This document shows positions 6,813 through 13,248 of a DNA stretch of 13,248 bases, one piece after another. The DNA comes from Bacteroidia bacterium. GTDB lineage: Bacteria > Bacteroidota > Bacteroidia > UKL13-3. The position numbers were made by a program, and so were the translations under genes. Each line of letters opens with the position of its first letter. Position 1 is the first letter of the stretch. The stretch is from assembly GCA_022402405.1 (NCBI GenBank), contig JAKRSG010000157.1, positions 3,675 to 16,922 of the forward strand. The letters run 5' to 3'. Below the pieces are notes generated by a model that did no database searches, was not told the DNA's origin, and saw only the letters and a program-made list of their open reading frames with translations.

Positions 6813-9671
6813 TTATTCTTCATACGCCTCAATAGGCAAACAAGCACAGATTAAATTTCTATCTCCATGCGTGTTATTTACTCTACCTACGGTTGGCCAG
6901 AATTTTGCGTTTCTTACGTATGGAAGCGGATAAGCCGCTTCGTTTCTGCTGTATGCATGATTCCACTCTTCTGCAATTACCATAGAAGCTGTATGAGGTG
7001 CATTCTTAAGAACATTATCTGTTTTATCTGCTGCTCCACTTTCAATGGCATTTACTTCTTTTTTAATAGCAATCATGGCATCACAGAAGCGATCTAATTC
7101 TACTTTAGGTTCACTTTCTGTAGGTTCAATCATGATAGTACCTGCAACCGGGAAACTCATTGTTGGTGCATGGAAACCATAATCCATCAAACGTTTGGCA
7201 ATATCTTCTGCCTCTACTCCAGTAGCACCTTTGAAAACACGTGTATCTAAAATCATCTCATGTGCACAACGACCTTTGCTGCCTGTGTACATAATTTGGT
7301 AATCGTTTTCTAAGCGAGCTTTTATATAGTTAGCATTTAAAATGGCATATTTAGTGGCATTTTCTAAGCCCTCAGTGCCCATCATACGGATGTATGCGTA
7401 TGAAATTAACAAGATAGATGCACTGCCCCAAGGAGCAGCAGAAACAGCCGACATAGATTTGTCTCCACCTTTCATATCAACTACGGCATGTCCAGGTAAA
7501 AACGGTACTAAGTGCGCGGCAACACCAATTGGCCCCATTCCTGGTCCGCCACCACCGTGAGGAATACAGAATGTTTTGTGTAAGTTTAAGTGACAAACAT
7601 CAGCGCCAATATTAGCCGGACTGGTTAATCCAACTTGAGCGTTCATGTTGGCTCCATCCATGTATACCTGACCACCATTTTCGTGGATGAGGTCACAAAT
7701 TTCATGAATTTGCTCTTCAAATACTCCGTATGTAGATGGATAAGTAACCATTAAACAAGCTAAATTGTCTTTATGTAAAATGGCCTTTTCTCTTAAATCG
7801 TTTATGTCTACATAACCGTTTTCGAGTGTTTTAGTAACAATAACTTTCATGCCTGCCATAGCAGCACTGGCAGGATTGGTACCATGTGCAGAAGAAGGAA
7901 TAAGAGCTATATTTCTATGCGATTGACCAATGCTTTTGAAGTATTCTCTGATTACCATTAAGCCCGCATATTCGCCTTGCGCACCAGCATTGGGTTGTAA
8001 GCTAATTCCAGCAAAACCTGTTACTTCTTTTAGGGCATGAGTTAATTCTTCAAAGATTTGAGTATACCCAGTTGCTTGGTCTCTTGGAATAAATGGATGT
8101 AATTGACCAAAACCAGGCATAGTAACCGGAATCATTTCTGCTGTTGCATTTAATTTCATGGTACATGAACCTAAAGCAATCATAGAATGACATAAAGATA
8201 AATCTTTAGATTCTAATAATTTAATGTAACGCAACATTTCATGCTCACTATGGTATGAGTTAAATACCGGATGTGTCATGAAATCTGATTTACGTGCATT
8301 GATAGAAGCAACTTTTAAGTTTACGGTTTCTGCTTGTGTTTTATGAATGTTTTTACCAGTTAATAAACTAGCTAATTCATTAATATCGGCAATAGAATGG
8401 GTTTCGTCTATAGAAACTCTAACATGTTGTGCATCTACTTTTGCAATATTAATTTCAGCTTTTAAACAAGTTGCAAGAGCCTCATCAGCATTTGGTACAG
8501 CTATGGTAATGGTGTCGAAATAATTGTTGTTTACAACCTTTAATCCATTTTCATTACATGCATCCGCCAAAGTTTGAGTTAAGCCATGGATTCTTCCAGC
8601 AATGCCTTTTAGTCCGCTCGGACCATGATACACGCCGTACATGCTTGCCATAATCGAGAGCAATACTTGAGCCGTACAAATATTTGAGGTAGCTTTTTCA
8701 CGTTTGATATGCTGCTCACGTGTTTGCAAAGCCATACGTAAGGCACGGTTTCCTTGACTATCAATTGAAACACCAATTAATCTGCCTGGCATCTGACGCT
8801 TATAAGCATCTTTGGTGGCAAAATAACCAGCATGTGGTCCGCCATAACCCATAGGTACACCAAAGCGTTGGGCTGAACCAACCACCACATCTGCACCCCA
8901 TTCACCTGGAGGAGTTAGCAAGCTCAAGCTTAATAAATCTGCGGCAACAGCAACCATTACGTTTTGAGAGATGGCTTTTGCCATAAACTCGCTGTAGTCA
9001 AATACGTTTCCGTTACCTGCTGGATACTGAATAAGTGCACCAAAATAAGTGTCGTCGAAGTTTACTGTTTCGTGGTTACCAATTACTAATTCAACGCCTA
9101 TTGGTTCAGTACGCGTTTTTAAAACATCTATTGTTTGAGGAAAAACTAATTCTGAAACGAAGAATTTGTTAGCATTTGCTTTTTTAGTTTCTGCATACAA
9201 CATATGCATAGCCTCAGCTGCGGCTGTACCTTCGTCTAATAAAGATGCGTTAGCAATCTCCATTCCGGTAAGGTCTATCACCATAGTTTGGTAGTTTAAA
9301 AGTGCTTCTAAACGACCTTGAGCAATTTCTGCTTGGTAAGGCGTGTAGGCAGTATACCAACCTGGATTTTCAAAAATATTTCTGAGAACTACATTGGGCG
9401 TGTGGGTGCCGTAGTAACCCTGACCTAAATAGTTTTTGTAAATTTTATTTTTAGAAGCTACTTGGTGCAACATAGCTAAAAGCTCAGCTTCCGTAAGCGC
9501 CTCAGGCAAATCCATGCGCTTTTTTAAGCGAATGTGGGCCGGAATTGTTTCGTCAATAAGTTGATCTAAACTAGCTACTCCTATGGTTTTAAGCATGGCT
9601 TCAGTATCATTAGCCATTGATGAATTGTGACGGTAAATAAACTCGTCTCTGTGATTTGCTTTTATTTGCAT
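6813..9671 (-). CDS. gcvP: Glycine dehydrogenase (decarboxylating), P-protein
   Basis: This is the PLP-dependent P-protein of the glycine cleavage system: it decarboxylates glycine and passes the aminomethyl group to lipoyl-H protein. The 952-residue chain is the long single-chain type, with the N-terminal half carrying YYGTHTPNVVLRNIFENPGWYTAYTP-like blocks (from 86) and QNRALRMALQTREQHIRRE-like blocks (307-325). The C-terminal half has GSCTMKLN (501-508), PNAGAQGEYAG (560-570) and the PLP site HLNLHKTFCIPHGGGGPG (694-711), with K699 as the expected Schiff-base lysine followed by the glycine-rich loop. The genes for the T, H and L proteins are not in the window, so the system is dispersed, as is common in Bacteroidota. 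I see no glycine riboswitch in the upstream region. Confidence 0.97.
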   Translation of the reverse strand: MQIKANHRDEFIYRHNSSMANDTEAMLKTIGVASLDQLIDETIPAHIRLKKRMDLPEALTEAELLAMLHQVASKNKIYKNYLGQGYYGTHTPNVVLRNIFENPGWYTAYTPYQAEIAQGRLEALLNYQTMVIDLTGMEIANASLLDEGTAAAEAMHMLYAETKKANANKFFVSELVFPQTIDVLKTRTEPIGVELVIGNHETVNFDDTYFGALIQYPAGNGNVFDYSEFMAKAISQNVMVAVAADLLSLSLLTPPGEWGADVVVGSAQRFGVPMGYGGPHAGYFATKDAYKRQMPGRLIGVSIDSQGNRALRMALQTREQHIKREKATSNICTAQVLLSIMASMYGVYHGPSGLKGIAGRIHGLTQTLADACNENGLKVVNNNYFDTITIAVPNADEALATCLKAEINIAKVDAQHVRVSIDETHSIADINELASLLTGKNIHKTQAETVNLKVASINARKSDFMTHPVFNSYHSEHEMLRYIKLLESKDLSLCHSMIALGSCTMKLNATAEMIPVTMPGFGQLHPFIPRDQATGYTQIFEELTHALKEVTGFAGISLQPNAGAQGEYAGLMVIREYFKSIGQSHRNIALIPSSAHGTNPASAAMAGMKVIVTKTLENGYVDINDLREKAILHKDNLACLMVTYPSTYGVFEEQIHEICDLIHENGGQVYMDGANMNAQVGLTSPANIGADVCHLNLHKTFCIPHGGGGPGMGPIGVAAHLVPFLPGHAVVDMKGGDKSMSAVSAAPWGSASILLISYAYIRMMGTEGLENATKYAILNANYIKARLENDYQIMYTGSKGRCAHEMILDTRVFKGATGVEAEDIAKRLMDYGFHAPTMSFPVAGTIMIEPTESEPKVELDRFCDAMIAIKKEVNAIESGAADKTDNVLKNAPHTASMVIAEEWNHAYSRNEAAYPLPYVRNAKFWPTVGRVNNTHGDRNLICACLPIEAYEE

Positions 9672-9705
9672 ATTGGTGTTTATTTTCTGATGCTTGTTAG
9701 CGGGG

Positions 9706-9713
9706 CAAATTTA
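9706..9713 (-). promoter_or_regulatory. Possible -7 promoter element of gcvP
   Basis: The minus strand reads TAAATTTG, an exact match to the Bacteroidetes -7 consensus TAnnTTTG, 34 bp before the gcvP ATG. No convincing TTG/TTTG -33 element sits 19-20 bp further upstream, so this is a half-supported call. Confidence 0.4.
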
Positions 9714-9878
9714 TCTTTTTCAAGTGTTTTATTAGATTTTATTTTGATAGTATTTAGTTGATTTTTATCAACAATGATTTTGAGAGATTTAAAATAATTT
9801 TTAGGTTCATTTTCTGTATGTTTTAACTCAATTTTAAAACCAATTTGTATTATTTAAGTTTTCTCGTAAATTGTTGCC

Positions 9879-10343
9879 ATGAAAAAACATATACTTTTAT
9901 TAGCCGCGATATTATTCTCCGGCTTCACTTTTTTTGCCTCAGCCCAAGCGGTTCAGTCAGATGATATCGTTGGGTTATGGGAAACAGGTAGCGGCAAAGC
10001 CCGCGTAAATATTACTAAATCTGGAAATTATTACTACGGTAGAATTGTTTGGTTAAAAGAACCTCTCAATGAAGAAGGAAAACCTAAAGTAGATAAAAAT
10101 AATCCGGATGAATCTAAAAGAAGTACACCATTATTGGGGTATCGTATGTTAAGTAGCTTCGAATACAAAGGTGATAACCTTTGGGAAGATGGTACTATTT
10201 ATGATCCTGAAAGTGGTAGTACCTACAATTGTAAAATTACCATGGAAGATAAAAATACCATGAATATCCGTGGTTTCATAGGCATAGCAGCCTTCGGTAG
10301 AACCGACGTTTGGAAACGCCTTGAAATTAAAAAGAAGAAGTAA
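9879..10343 (+). CDS. Secreted DUF2147 family protein
   Basis: The 154-residue protein starts with a clear signal peptide (basic KKH, hydrophobic core, cleavage near ASA at 20-22). The mature part fits DUF2147: GLWETGSGKARVNI (32-45), YYYGRIVWLK (51-60), LLGYRMLSSF (85-94), WEDGTIYDPESGSTYNCKI (102-120) and IRGFIGIAAFGRTDVWKR (130-147). The family is small, beta-rich and exported, often found in Bacteroidota and Proteobacteria, and has no established biochemical function. The lone cysteine at about 118 cannot form an internal disulfide. The gene is divergent from gcvP (207 bp between starts), convergent with the next barrel gene, and appears monocistronic. Confidence 0.87.
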   Translation: MKKHILLLAAILFSGFTFFASAQAVQSDDIVGLWETGSGKARVNITKSGNYYYGRIVWLKEPLNEEGKPKVDKNNPDESKRSTPLLGYRMLSSFEYKGDNLWEDGTIYDPESGSTYNCKITMEDKNTMNIRGFIGIAAFGRTDVWKRLEIKKKK

Positions 10344-10348
10344 TTTTT

Positions 10349-10415
10349 AATTACGAATTACGAATTACGAATTACGAGAAATTGGAAACAAATTCGTAAT
10401 TCGTAATCCGTAATT
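10349..10415. terminator. Hairpin built from heptanucleotide repeats, probable shared terminator
   Basis: The left arm holds four AATTACG units (10349-10376); the right arm holds the inverted units CGTAATT, CGTAATC, CGTAATT preceded by AATT (10391-10415). Positions 10349-10373 pair with 10391-10415 over 25 bp with a single mismatch (A10356 against C10408), leaving a 17-nt loop. It sits 5 bp after the DUF2147 stop and 4 bp before the stop of the convergent barrel gene. There is no GC-rich core, so it may act as an RNA 3'-end stabiliser instead of a classic terminator. Confidence 0.65.
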
Positions 10416-10419
10416 AAAA

Positions 10420-11529
10420 TCAAGGGCTTACCAGGTTCAAGCTAACTTGAAAATACAAAGGATTGGTGATTTTATTCTCCATGTAGTATTCTTTGTCTGA
10501 ACCTAATAATCTCAAAATATCAGTTTGATCTACATCAAAACTGTAATTAATTCTATATCCAGCCTGAACCGACATCCAAATAAACCCAGATAAGGCAAAT
10601 TCATAGGTGATTCTTGGTCTTATTTCAGATCTGCGAAGCTCGAGATTATTGAAATATGGATTGGCACTACGATTAATTAAAGAGTAACTTTGTCCTTCTA
10701 ATTCGTATCCGAAGAAAAGTAAATTTCTCGGGTTAAATGTTCTTCTAAGTGCTGCTCTTGCAGGGAAAATCGATTCTATTCCCCATTTCTTATTTTGGAA
10801 TGTATGGTTAAATATAATTAAGGGAATATATCCCAAAGCACCTGGTCTGTACGTTCTTGAAATACCAAATGCTAAAATAGAAAAATCATTTCTTTTCTTT
10901 CCAAAAAATACTGCTGCAGAGTATTTAGGTTGGGTTAAATAGTCACCTAACTTCTCATCTCTCAAAGTAAAATCACCATTAGCATCTGCACTCACAAATC
11001 CTAACATAAAGTACTTTTCGTTAAAAGGTTTAAATAGGGTTGAATTAACTCCCACCGTTGTTAAGCCTCGTTGTTCTAGTGCATTGCCAATGTAATTGTT
11101 ATTAATACCGATGCTCGGTTGCTGAGTTATTTGATAATTGGTGCGCCAATAATTTCCGCCTAAGGTAAATAGTAGTTTGGTGTTTGAAATAATGGGATAA
11201 TTAACCAACAACCTTAGTCCGGATGCATTATTTATAGTTGCATTAGAATTAGGATATGGCATTGGGTCGCCGATGGGGCTGGTGTTTTTGGGATTATGAC
11301 TACTCTCCAAAGTATGTTTTCCTTGGAAATCATATCCTATAGAAATAAGTTTATTTGGACTAATTCCAATAACTTTGTTAGTGCAATATCTTTTGGTGTT
11401 TGAGGGGATTTCTGCATCTGCAAAGGCAGAAAAGTCGATTTCTTCTTCGGGTATACTATCTTTTTGAGCATAAATATTGCCGACACAAAAAGTAAGAAGA
11501 CTTGTGATTATCAGTAGTTTTTTTCTCAT
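10420..11529 (-). CDS. Secreted outer-membrane beta-barrel-like protein (possibly DUF6268)
   Basis: The 369-residue product starts with a clean signal peptide (MRKK, hydrophobic core, cleavage near YAQ at 20-22), then an acidic stretch (EEEIDF). The rest has many alternating aromatic/polar strands typical of an outer-membrane barrel, such as KLISIGYDFQGK, KLLFTLGGNYW, FSILAFGISRTYRPG, FIWMSVQAGYRINYSFDVD, and a final strand LYFQVSLNLVSP. It resembles uncharacterised Bacteroidetes barrels of the DUF6268 kind, but I hold this loosely. I start at the ATG at 11529, because the GTG-initiated extension to 11562 puts 11 residues ahead of the signal peptide. It is convergent with the DUF2147 gene. 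Function unknown. Confidence 0.72.
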   Translation of the reverse strand: MRKKLLIITSLLTFCVGNIYAQKDSIPEEEIDFSAFADAEIPSNTKRYCTNKVIGISPNKLISIGYDFQGKHTLESSHNPKNTSPIGDPMPYPNSNATINNASGLRLLVNYPIISNTKLLFTLGGNYWRTNYQITQQPSIGINNNYIGNALEQRGLTTVGVNSTLFKPFNEKYFMLGFVSADANGDFTLRDEKLGDYLTQPKYSAAVFFGKKRNDFSILAFGISRTYRPGALGYIPLIIFNHTFQNKKWGIESIFPARAALRRTFNPRNLLFFGYELEGQSYSLINRSANPYFNNLELRRSEIRPRITYEFALSGFIWMSVQAGYRINYSFDVDQTDILRLLGSDKEYYMENKITNPLYFQVSLNLVSP

Positions 11530-11602
11530 ATTATAACTTGTATTTTTTAACAAATAAAGCACATAAATTCAAAAACACAAGTGTTGGTTTTTGGAAATAG
11601 AA

Positions 11603-11854
11603 TTATTTCAACTTATTTATTTCTTCTTCTGTTAAACTAGTAAGTTCCATAATTTGCTCTACCTTTAACCCCAATAGAATAGCCTTTTTCGCCATTTCCA
11701 TTTTTTCTTCTAACTTACCCTCTAACTTACCCTCATCGTAAGCTGTATCAATAACATTTTTTAAATCTCGATAATGTTTCAAGCTGTGTTCGTATGCATC
11801 CATTTAATTAGAATTAAAACGTGCAAGTTCGGCTTTTTGAAAAGCATTTTCAAA
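11603..11854 (-). pseudogene. Remnant of Rpn-family PD-(D/E)XK nuclease/transposase
   Basis: Only the C-terminal tail of the family is present. Translation from the ATG at 11803 gives 66 residues beginning MDAYEHSLKHYRDLKNV, then IDTAYDEGK, a duplicated charged EGKLEGKLEEK stretch (12-bp DNA repeat at 11710-11733) and LGLKVEQIMELTSLTEEEI, all typical of the end of Rpn (YhgA-like) proteins. In the same frame just upstream, 11854-11807 reads FENAFQKAELARFNSN, which also fits the family just before the YEHSLKHYRDLK block, and the two parts are separated only by a TAA at 11806-11804. The nuclease domain (usually about 200 residues) is missing. I judge it a decayed gene; translation of the 66-residue tail alone is possible but unproven. 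Confidence 0.75.
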
Positions 11855-11952
11855 TTCAATGGAATAATTTATAGCTAAAAAATAGTTATCAATAAATCTA
11901 TTTAAGATTATTAGTTGAATTATGATTTATTTTGCCTGTAAAAATAAAAACT

Positions 11953-12258
11953 ATGTTCGATAAATTAGGAGCTGCCAAGGAAATGGCAGAATCAGTAAAA
12001 GCAAAATTAGAAACTATTACAGTTATGGGCGAAGCCGGTTCAGGCAAAGTTAAAGTAAGTGCCAATGGAAATAGAAAAATCCAAGGGGTGCAAATTTCTG
12101 ATGATTTAATGAACCCAGAAAATAAAGAAGAATTAGAAGACTTATTGATAGTTGCTATAAATCGGGCATTAGATACAGCCGAAAATGTATCAGAAAGTGA
12201 AATGCGAGCCATGATGAGCAGTATGATGCCTGGCCTTGGAAATTTATTTGGTAAGTAA
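11953..12258 (+). CDS. ybaB: YbaB/EbfC family nucleoid-associated protein
   Basis: This is a small dimeric DNA-binding protein that coats the nucleoid. The 101 residues from the ATG at 11953 match the family: a helix MFDKLGAAKEMAESVKAKLE, then the GSGKVKVSANGNRKIQGVQIS beta region, DLMNPENKEELEDLLIVAIN and a methionine/glycine-rich end MMSSMMPGLGNLFGK. A TTG-started extension to 11932 adds seven unconserved residues and is rejected. In many bacteria this gene follows dnaX and precedes recR; here neither is nearby. It lies just past the Rpn remnant and is convergent with the T9SS-sorted protein, 15 bp away, with both stop codons inside one hairpin. Confidence 0.9.
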   Translation: MFDKLGAAKEMAESVKAKLETITVMGEAGSGKVKVSANGNRKIQGVQISDDLMNPENKEELEDLLIVAINRALDTAENVSESEMRAMMSSMMPGLGNLFGK

Positions 12259-12278
12259 TTGGGGATTCCCCAATTACT
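12254..12278. terminator. Hairpin carrying both stop codons, ybaB / T9SS protein
   Basis: An 11-bp perfect stem, AGTAATTGGGG (12254-12264) with CCCCAATTACT (12268-12278), and a 3-nt loop. The ybaB stop TAA (12256-12258) lies in the left arm and the convergent gene's stop (12276-12274) in the right arm. Neither strand shows a T-run directly after the stem, so it may protect 3' ends or terminate weakly. Confidence 0.7.
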
Positions 12279-13020
12279 CAACCACAAATTTCTTGCTTAC
12301 TATCTCGTTTCCTTTATGGATGCGAATGATATAAACCCCAGCCTCAAAACCCTCTAATGAAACATGCGAAACTTCATGTTTCATTAATCTACCAGTTTGC
12401 ATGGTTTTTCCTTGTATGTTTTGAATCACAAATTGTGCTTCTCCGCTTAATTCTGGAACATACACTTGAAGTTCTTCTTTGGCTGGATTTGGAAATAATA
12501 TAGGGCCTCCTAAAATACTAATCTCAGGTTTACTGCTTAACCCGCTCACTACTATGCTATACCTTGCGTTTGTGTCGCTGGCATTCTGACTAATAGGCAC
12601 GGGGCCCAAGAAGGCAGTAGCTCTTACTGTTATTAAAACCATTAAAGGATATATGCCCACTTGGGCTTGGGTTGGAGTGCCAGTTAAGGTGGCACAACCC
12701 GCTGTTCCTCCTAAAATTTTACAATCTGCATTGTGACAAGAATAGGTAAATCCATCAGGCATTCCTTTTACATCTGTTATCCATAAAGTATCAATGGTGG
12801 CGTTTAGTGTTGTTCCTAATTGTGGTACAAAAACATTAGTGTCTTTGGTAATAAAATATTTTATTTCTTGTGTGTATAATTCGCCAGCAACCGCTGTGTC
12901 TAATGCCGCTGGTAAAGTAGCGGTTGATGTTAAGTTTGGATCAGGCGTGCACTGGGCAAATAAATTATTGCTAAAACTTATAACACAAAATAGTATTATT
13001 GAAAGTATACTTTTATTCAT
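12274..13020 (-). CDS. Secreted protein with T9SS type A sorting domain
   Basis: The 248-residue protein has a signal peptide (cleavage near FAQ, 21-23), a cysteine-containing beta-rich body (C24, C95, C100 and C109, probably disulfide-bonded outside the cell) and a C-terminal type IX secretion signal at about 170-248. That signal shows LFPNPAKEEL (175-184), IQNIQGK (199-205), GVYIIRI (228-234) and the final KKFVVE. The body contains GMPDGFTYSC, GGTAGCATLTGTPT and GIYPLMVLITV, an Ig-like putative fold often seen in Bacteroidetes surface proteins. It should cross the inner membrane by Sec and the outer membrane by T9SS, with removal of the sorting domain. The substrate or partner is unknown. 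Its start codon is only 18 bp from that of the divergent receptor-like gene. Confidence 0.87.
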   Translation of the reverse strand: MNKSILSIILFCVISFSNNLFAQCTPDPNLTSTATLPAALDTAVAGELYTQEIKYFITKDTNVFVPQLGTTLNATIDTLWITDVKGMPDGFTYSCHNADCKILGGTAGCATLTGTPTQAQVGIYPLMVLITVRATAFLGPVPISQNASDTNARYSIVVSGLSSKPEISILGGPILFPNPAKEELQVYVPELSGEAQFVIQNIQGKTMQTGRLMKHEVSHVSLEGFEAGVYIIRIHKGNEIVSKKFVVE

Positions 13021-13038
13021 AAATAATTAAAATTTAGA

Positions 13039-13248
13039 ATGGCAAGATATAAAATTATATGGAATTGTTTTTGGGTGTTGATTTTATTTTCAGGTAAATT
13101 ATTAGCTCAAAATATCGTGGTAAAAGGTGTTGTGCTCGATCATTCCACTCAAGAACCCCTTCCTGGAGCTGTTGTAAAATGGGGCTCTGCGGGCTCAGTG
13201 TGTAATGAAAAAGGAGAGTTTTTTATCAGTTCCACACAATCTAAAAAT
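13039..13248 (+). CDS. TonB-dependent receptor-like protein, 5' end only
   Basis: The frame opens at the ATG at 13039 and runs 70 codons to the window edge without a stop. It begins with a signal peptide (hydrophobic WVLILFSGKLLA, cleavage near LAQ), then VVKGVVLDHSTQEPLPGAVVKWGS and a GSVCNEKGEFFI segment. This is the carboxypeptidase-regulatory-like beta-sandwich found at the N-terminus of many Bacteroidetes TonB-dependent outer-membrane receptors (SusC and siderophore types). A receptor is the most likely identity, but other outer-membrane or surface proteins also carry this domain, and the plug and barrel lie outside the window. Confidence 0.75.
   Translation, partial: MARYKIIWNCFWVLILFSGKLLAQNIVVKGVVLDHSTQEPLPGAVVKWGSAGSVCNEKGEFFISSTQSKN

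Noticed and set aside
6867..7560. Open frames opposite gcvP
   Set aside because: They lie antisense to strongly conserved P-protein sequence, including the PLP loop, which explains the proline/glycine-rich translation.
9844..9874. TTTG-N19-TAAATTG as promoter of the DUF2147 gene
   Set aside because: The -7 element matches poorly and would put the transcription start at or after the ATG.
9672..9878. Glycine riboswitch upstream of gcvP
   Set aside because: I looked for a structured GC-containing aptamer leader and saw only AT-rich sequence and a possible -7 element.
11530..11562. GTG-initiated extension of the barrel gene at 10420-11529
   Set aside because: The ATG at 11529 directly precedes a standard signal peptide; the extension would displace it from the N-terminus.
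11932..11952. TTG-initiated extension of ybaB
   Set aside because: The family begins at the MFDKL segment, so the added residues are not supported.
11898..12287. 129-codon frame opposite ybaB
   Set aside because: Antisense to a conserved family; spans the hairpin and has no independent support.
12794..13030. Open frame opposite the T9SS-sorted protein
   Set aside because: Shadow frame; the minus-strand gene has signal peptide and sorting domain.
1..13248. CRISPR array, defence island or prophage
   Set aside because: No regularly spaced direct repeats other than the 114-bp tRNA-half units, and no cas, phage or toxin-antitoxin genes were recognised.

Overview
The window is low-GC DNA from a member of the Bacteroidota, probably a gliding or formerly gliding lineage. 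The evidence is a GldB lipoprotein, a secreted protein with a type IX secretion (T9SS) C-terminal sorting domain, PorT-like outer-membrane barrels, an SG-less lipobox, and promoter elements of the TTG-N19-TAnnTTTG kind used by the Bacteroidetes primary sigma factor. The order cannot be fixed from the sequence alone.

Layout. Positions 1-228 hold a tandem array, on the minus strand, of a tRNA-Arg(UCU)-like 5' half, interrupted by a 16-bp palindrome and preceded by a clean promoter. Next come mtgA (peptidoglycan transglycosylase, minus) and, divergently, a membrane-anchored metallophosphoesterase (plus). The latter overlaps by 4 bp the convergent end of nadE (glutamine-dependent NAD+ synthetase, minus), which follows a PorT-like barrel gene at 6 bp spacing. 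Divergent from that pair is gldB with a MOSC-domain gene 15 bp downstream. A strong bidirectional hairpin separates these from gcvP (glycine decarboxylase, minus). Divergent from gcvP is a secreted DUF2147 protein, then convergent to it a large secreted beta-barrel-like protein. A decayed Rpn-family nuclease/transposase tail follows, then ybaB/ebfC (plus), a T9SS-sorted secreted protein (minus), and the 5' end of a TonB-dependent-receptor-like gene (plus) that runs off the right edge.

Most genes are core housekeeping or cell-envelope functions: wall synthesis, NAD and one-carbon metabolism, nucleoid, surface and secretion. They sit in short one- or two-gene units with alternating orientation. 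I see no CRISPR array, defence island, prophage or intact insertion sequence, and no coherent new multi-gene system. The more unusual signals are non-coding or decayed: the tRNA-half array, heptanucleotide repeats at two convergent junctions (one folding into a long hairpin), a hairpin whose two arms each carry a stop codon, and a nuclease remnant whose reading frame continues upstream through a nonsense codon.
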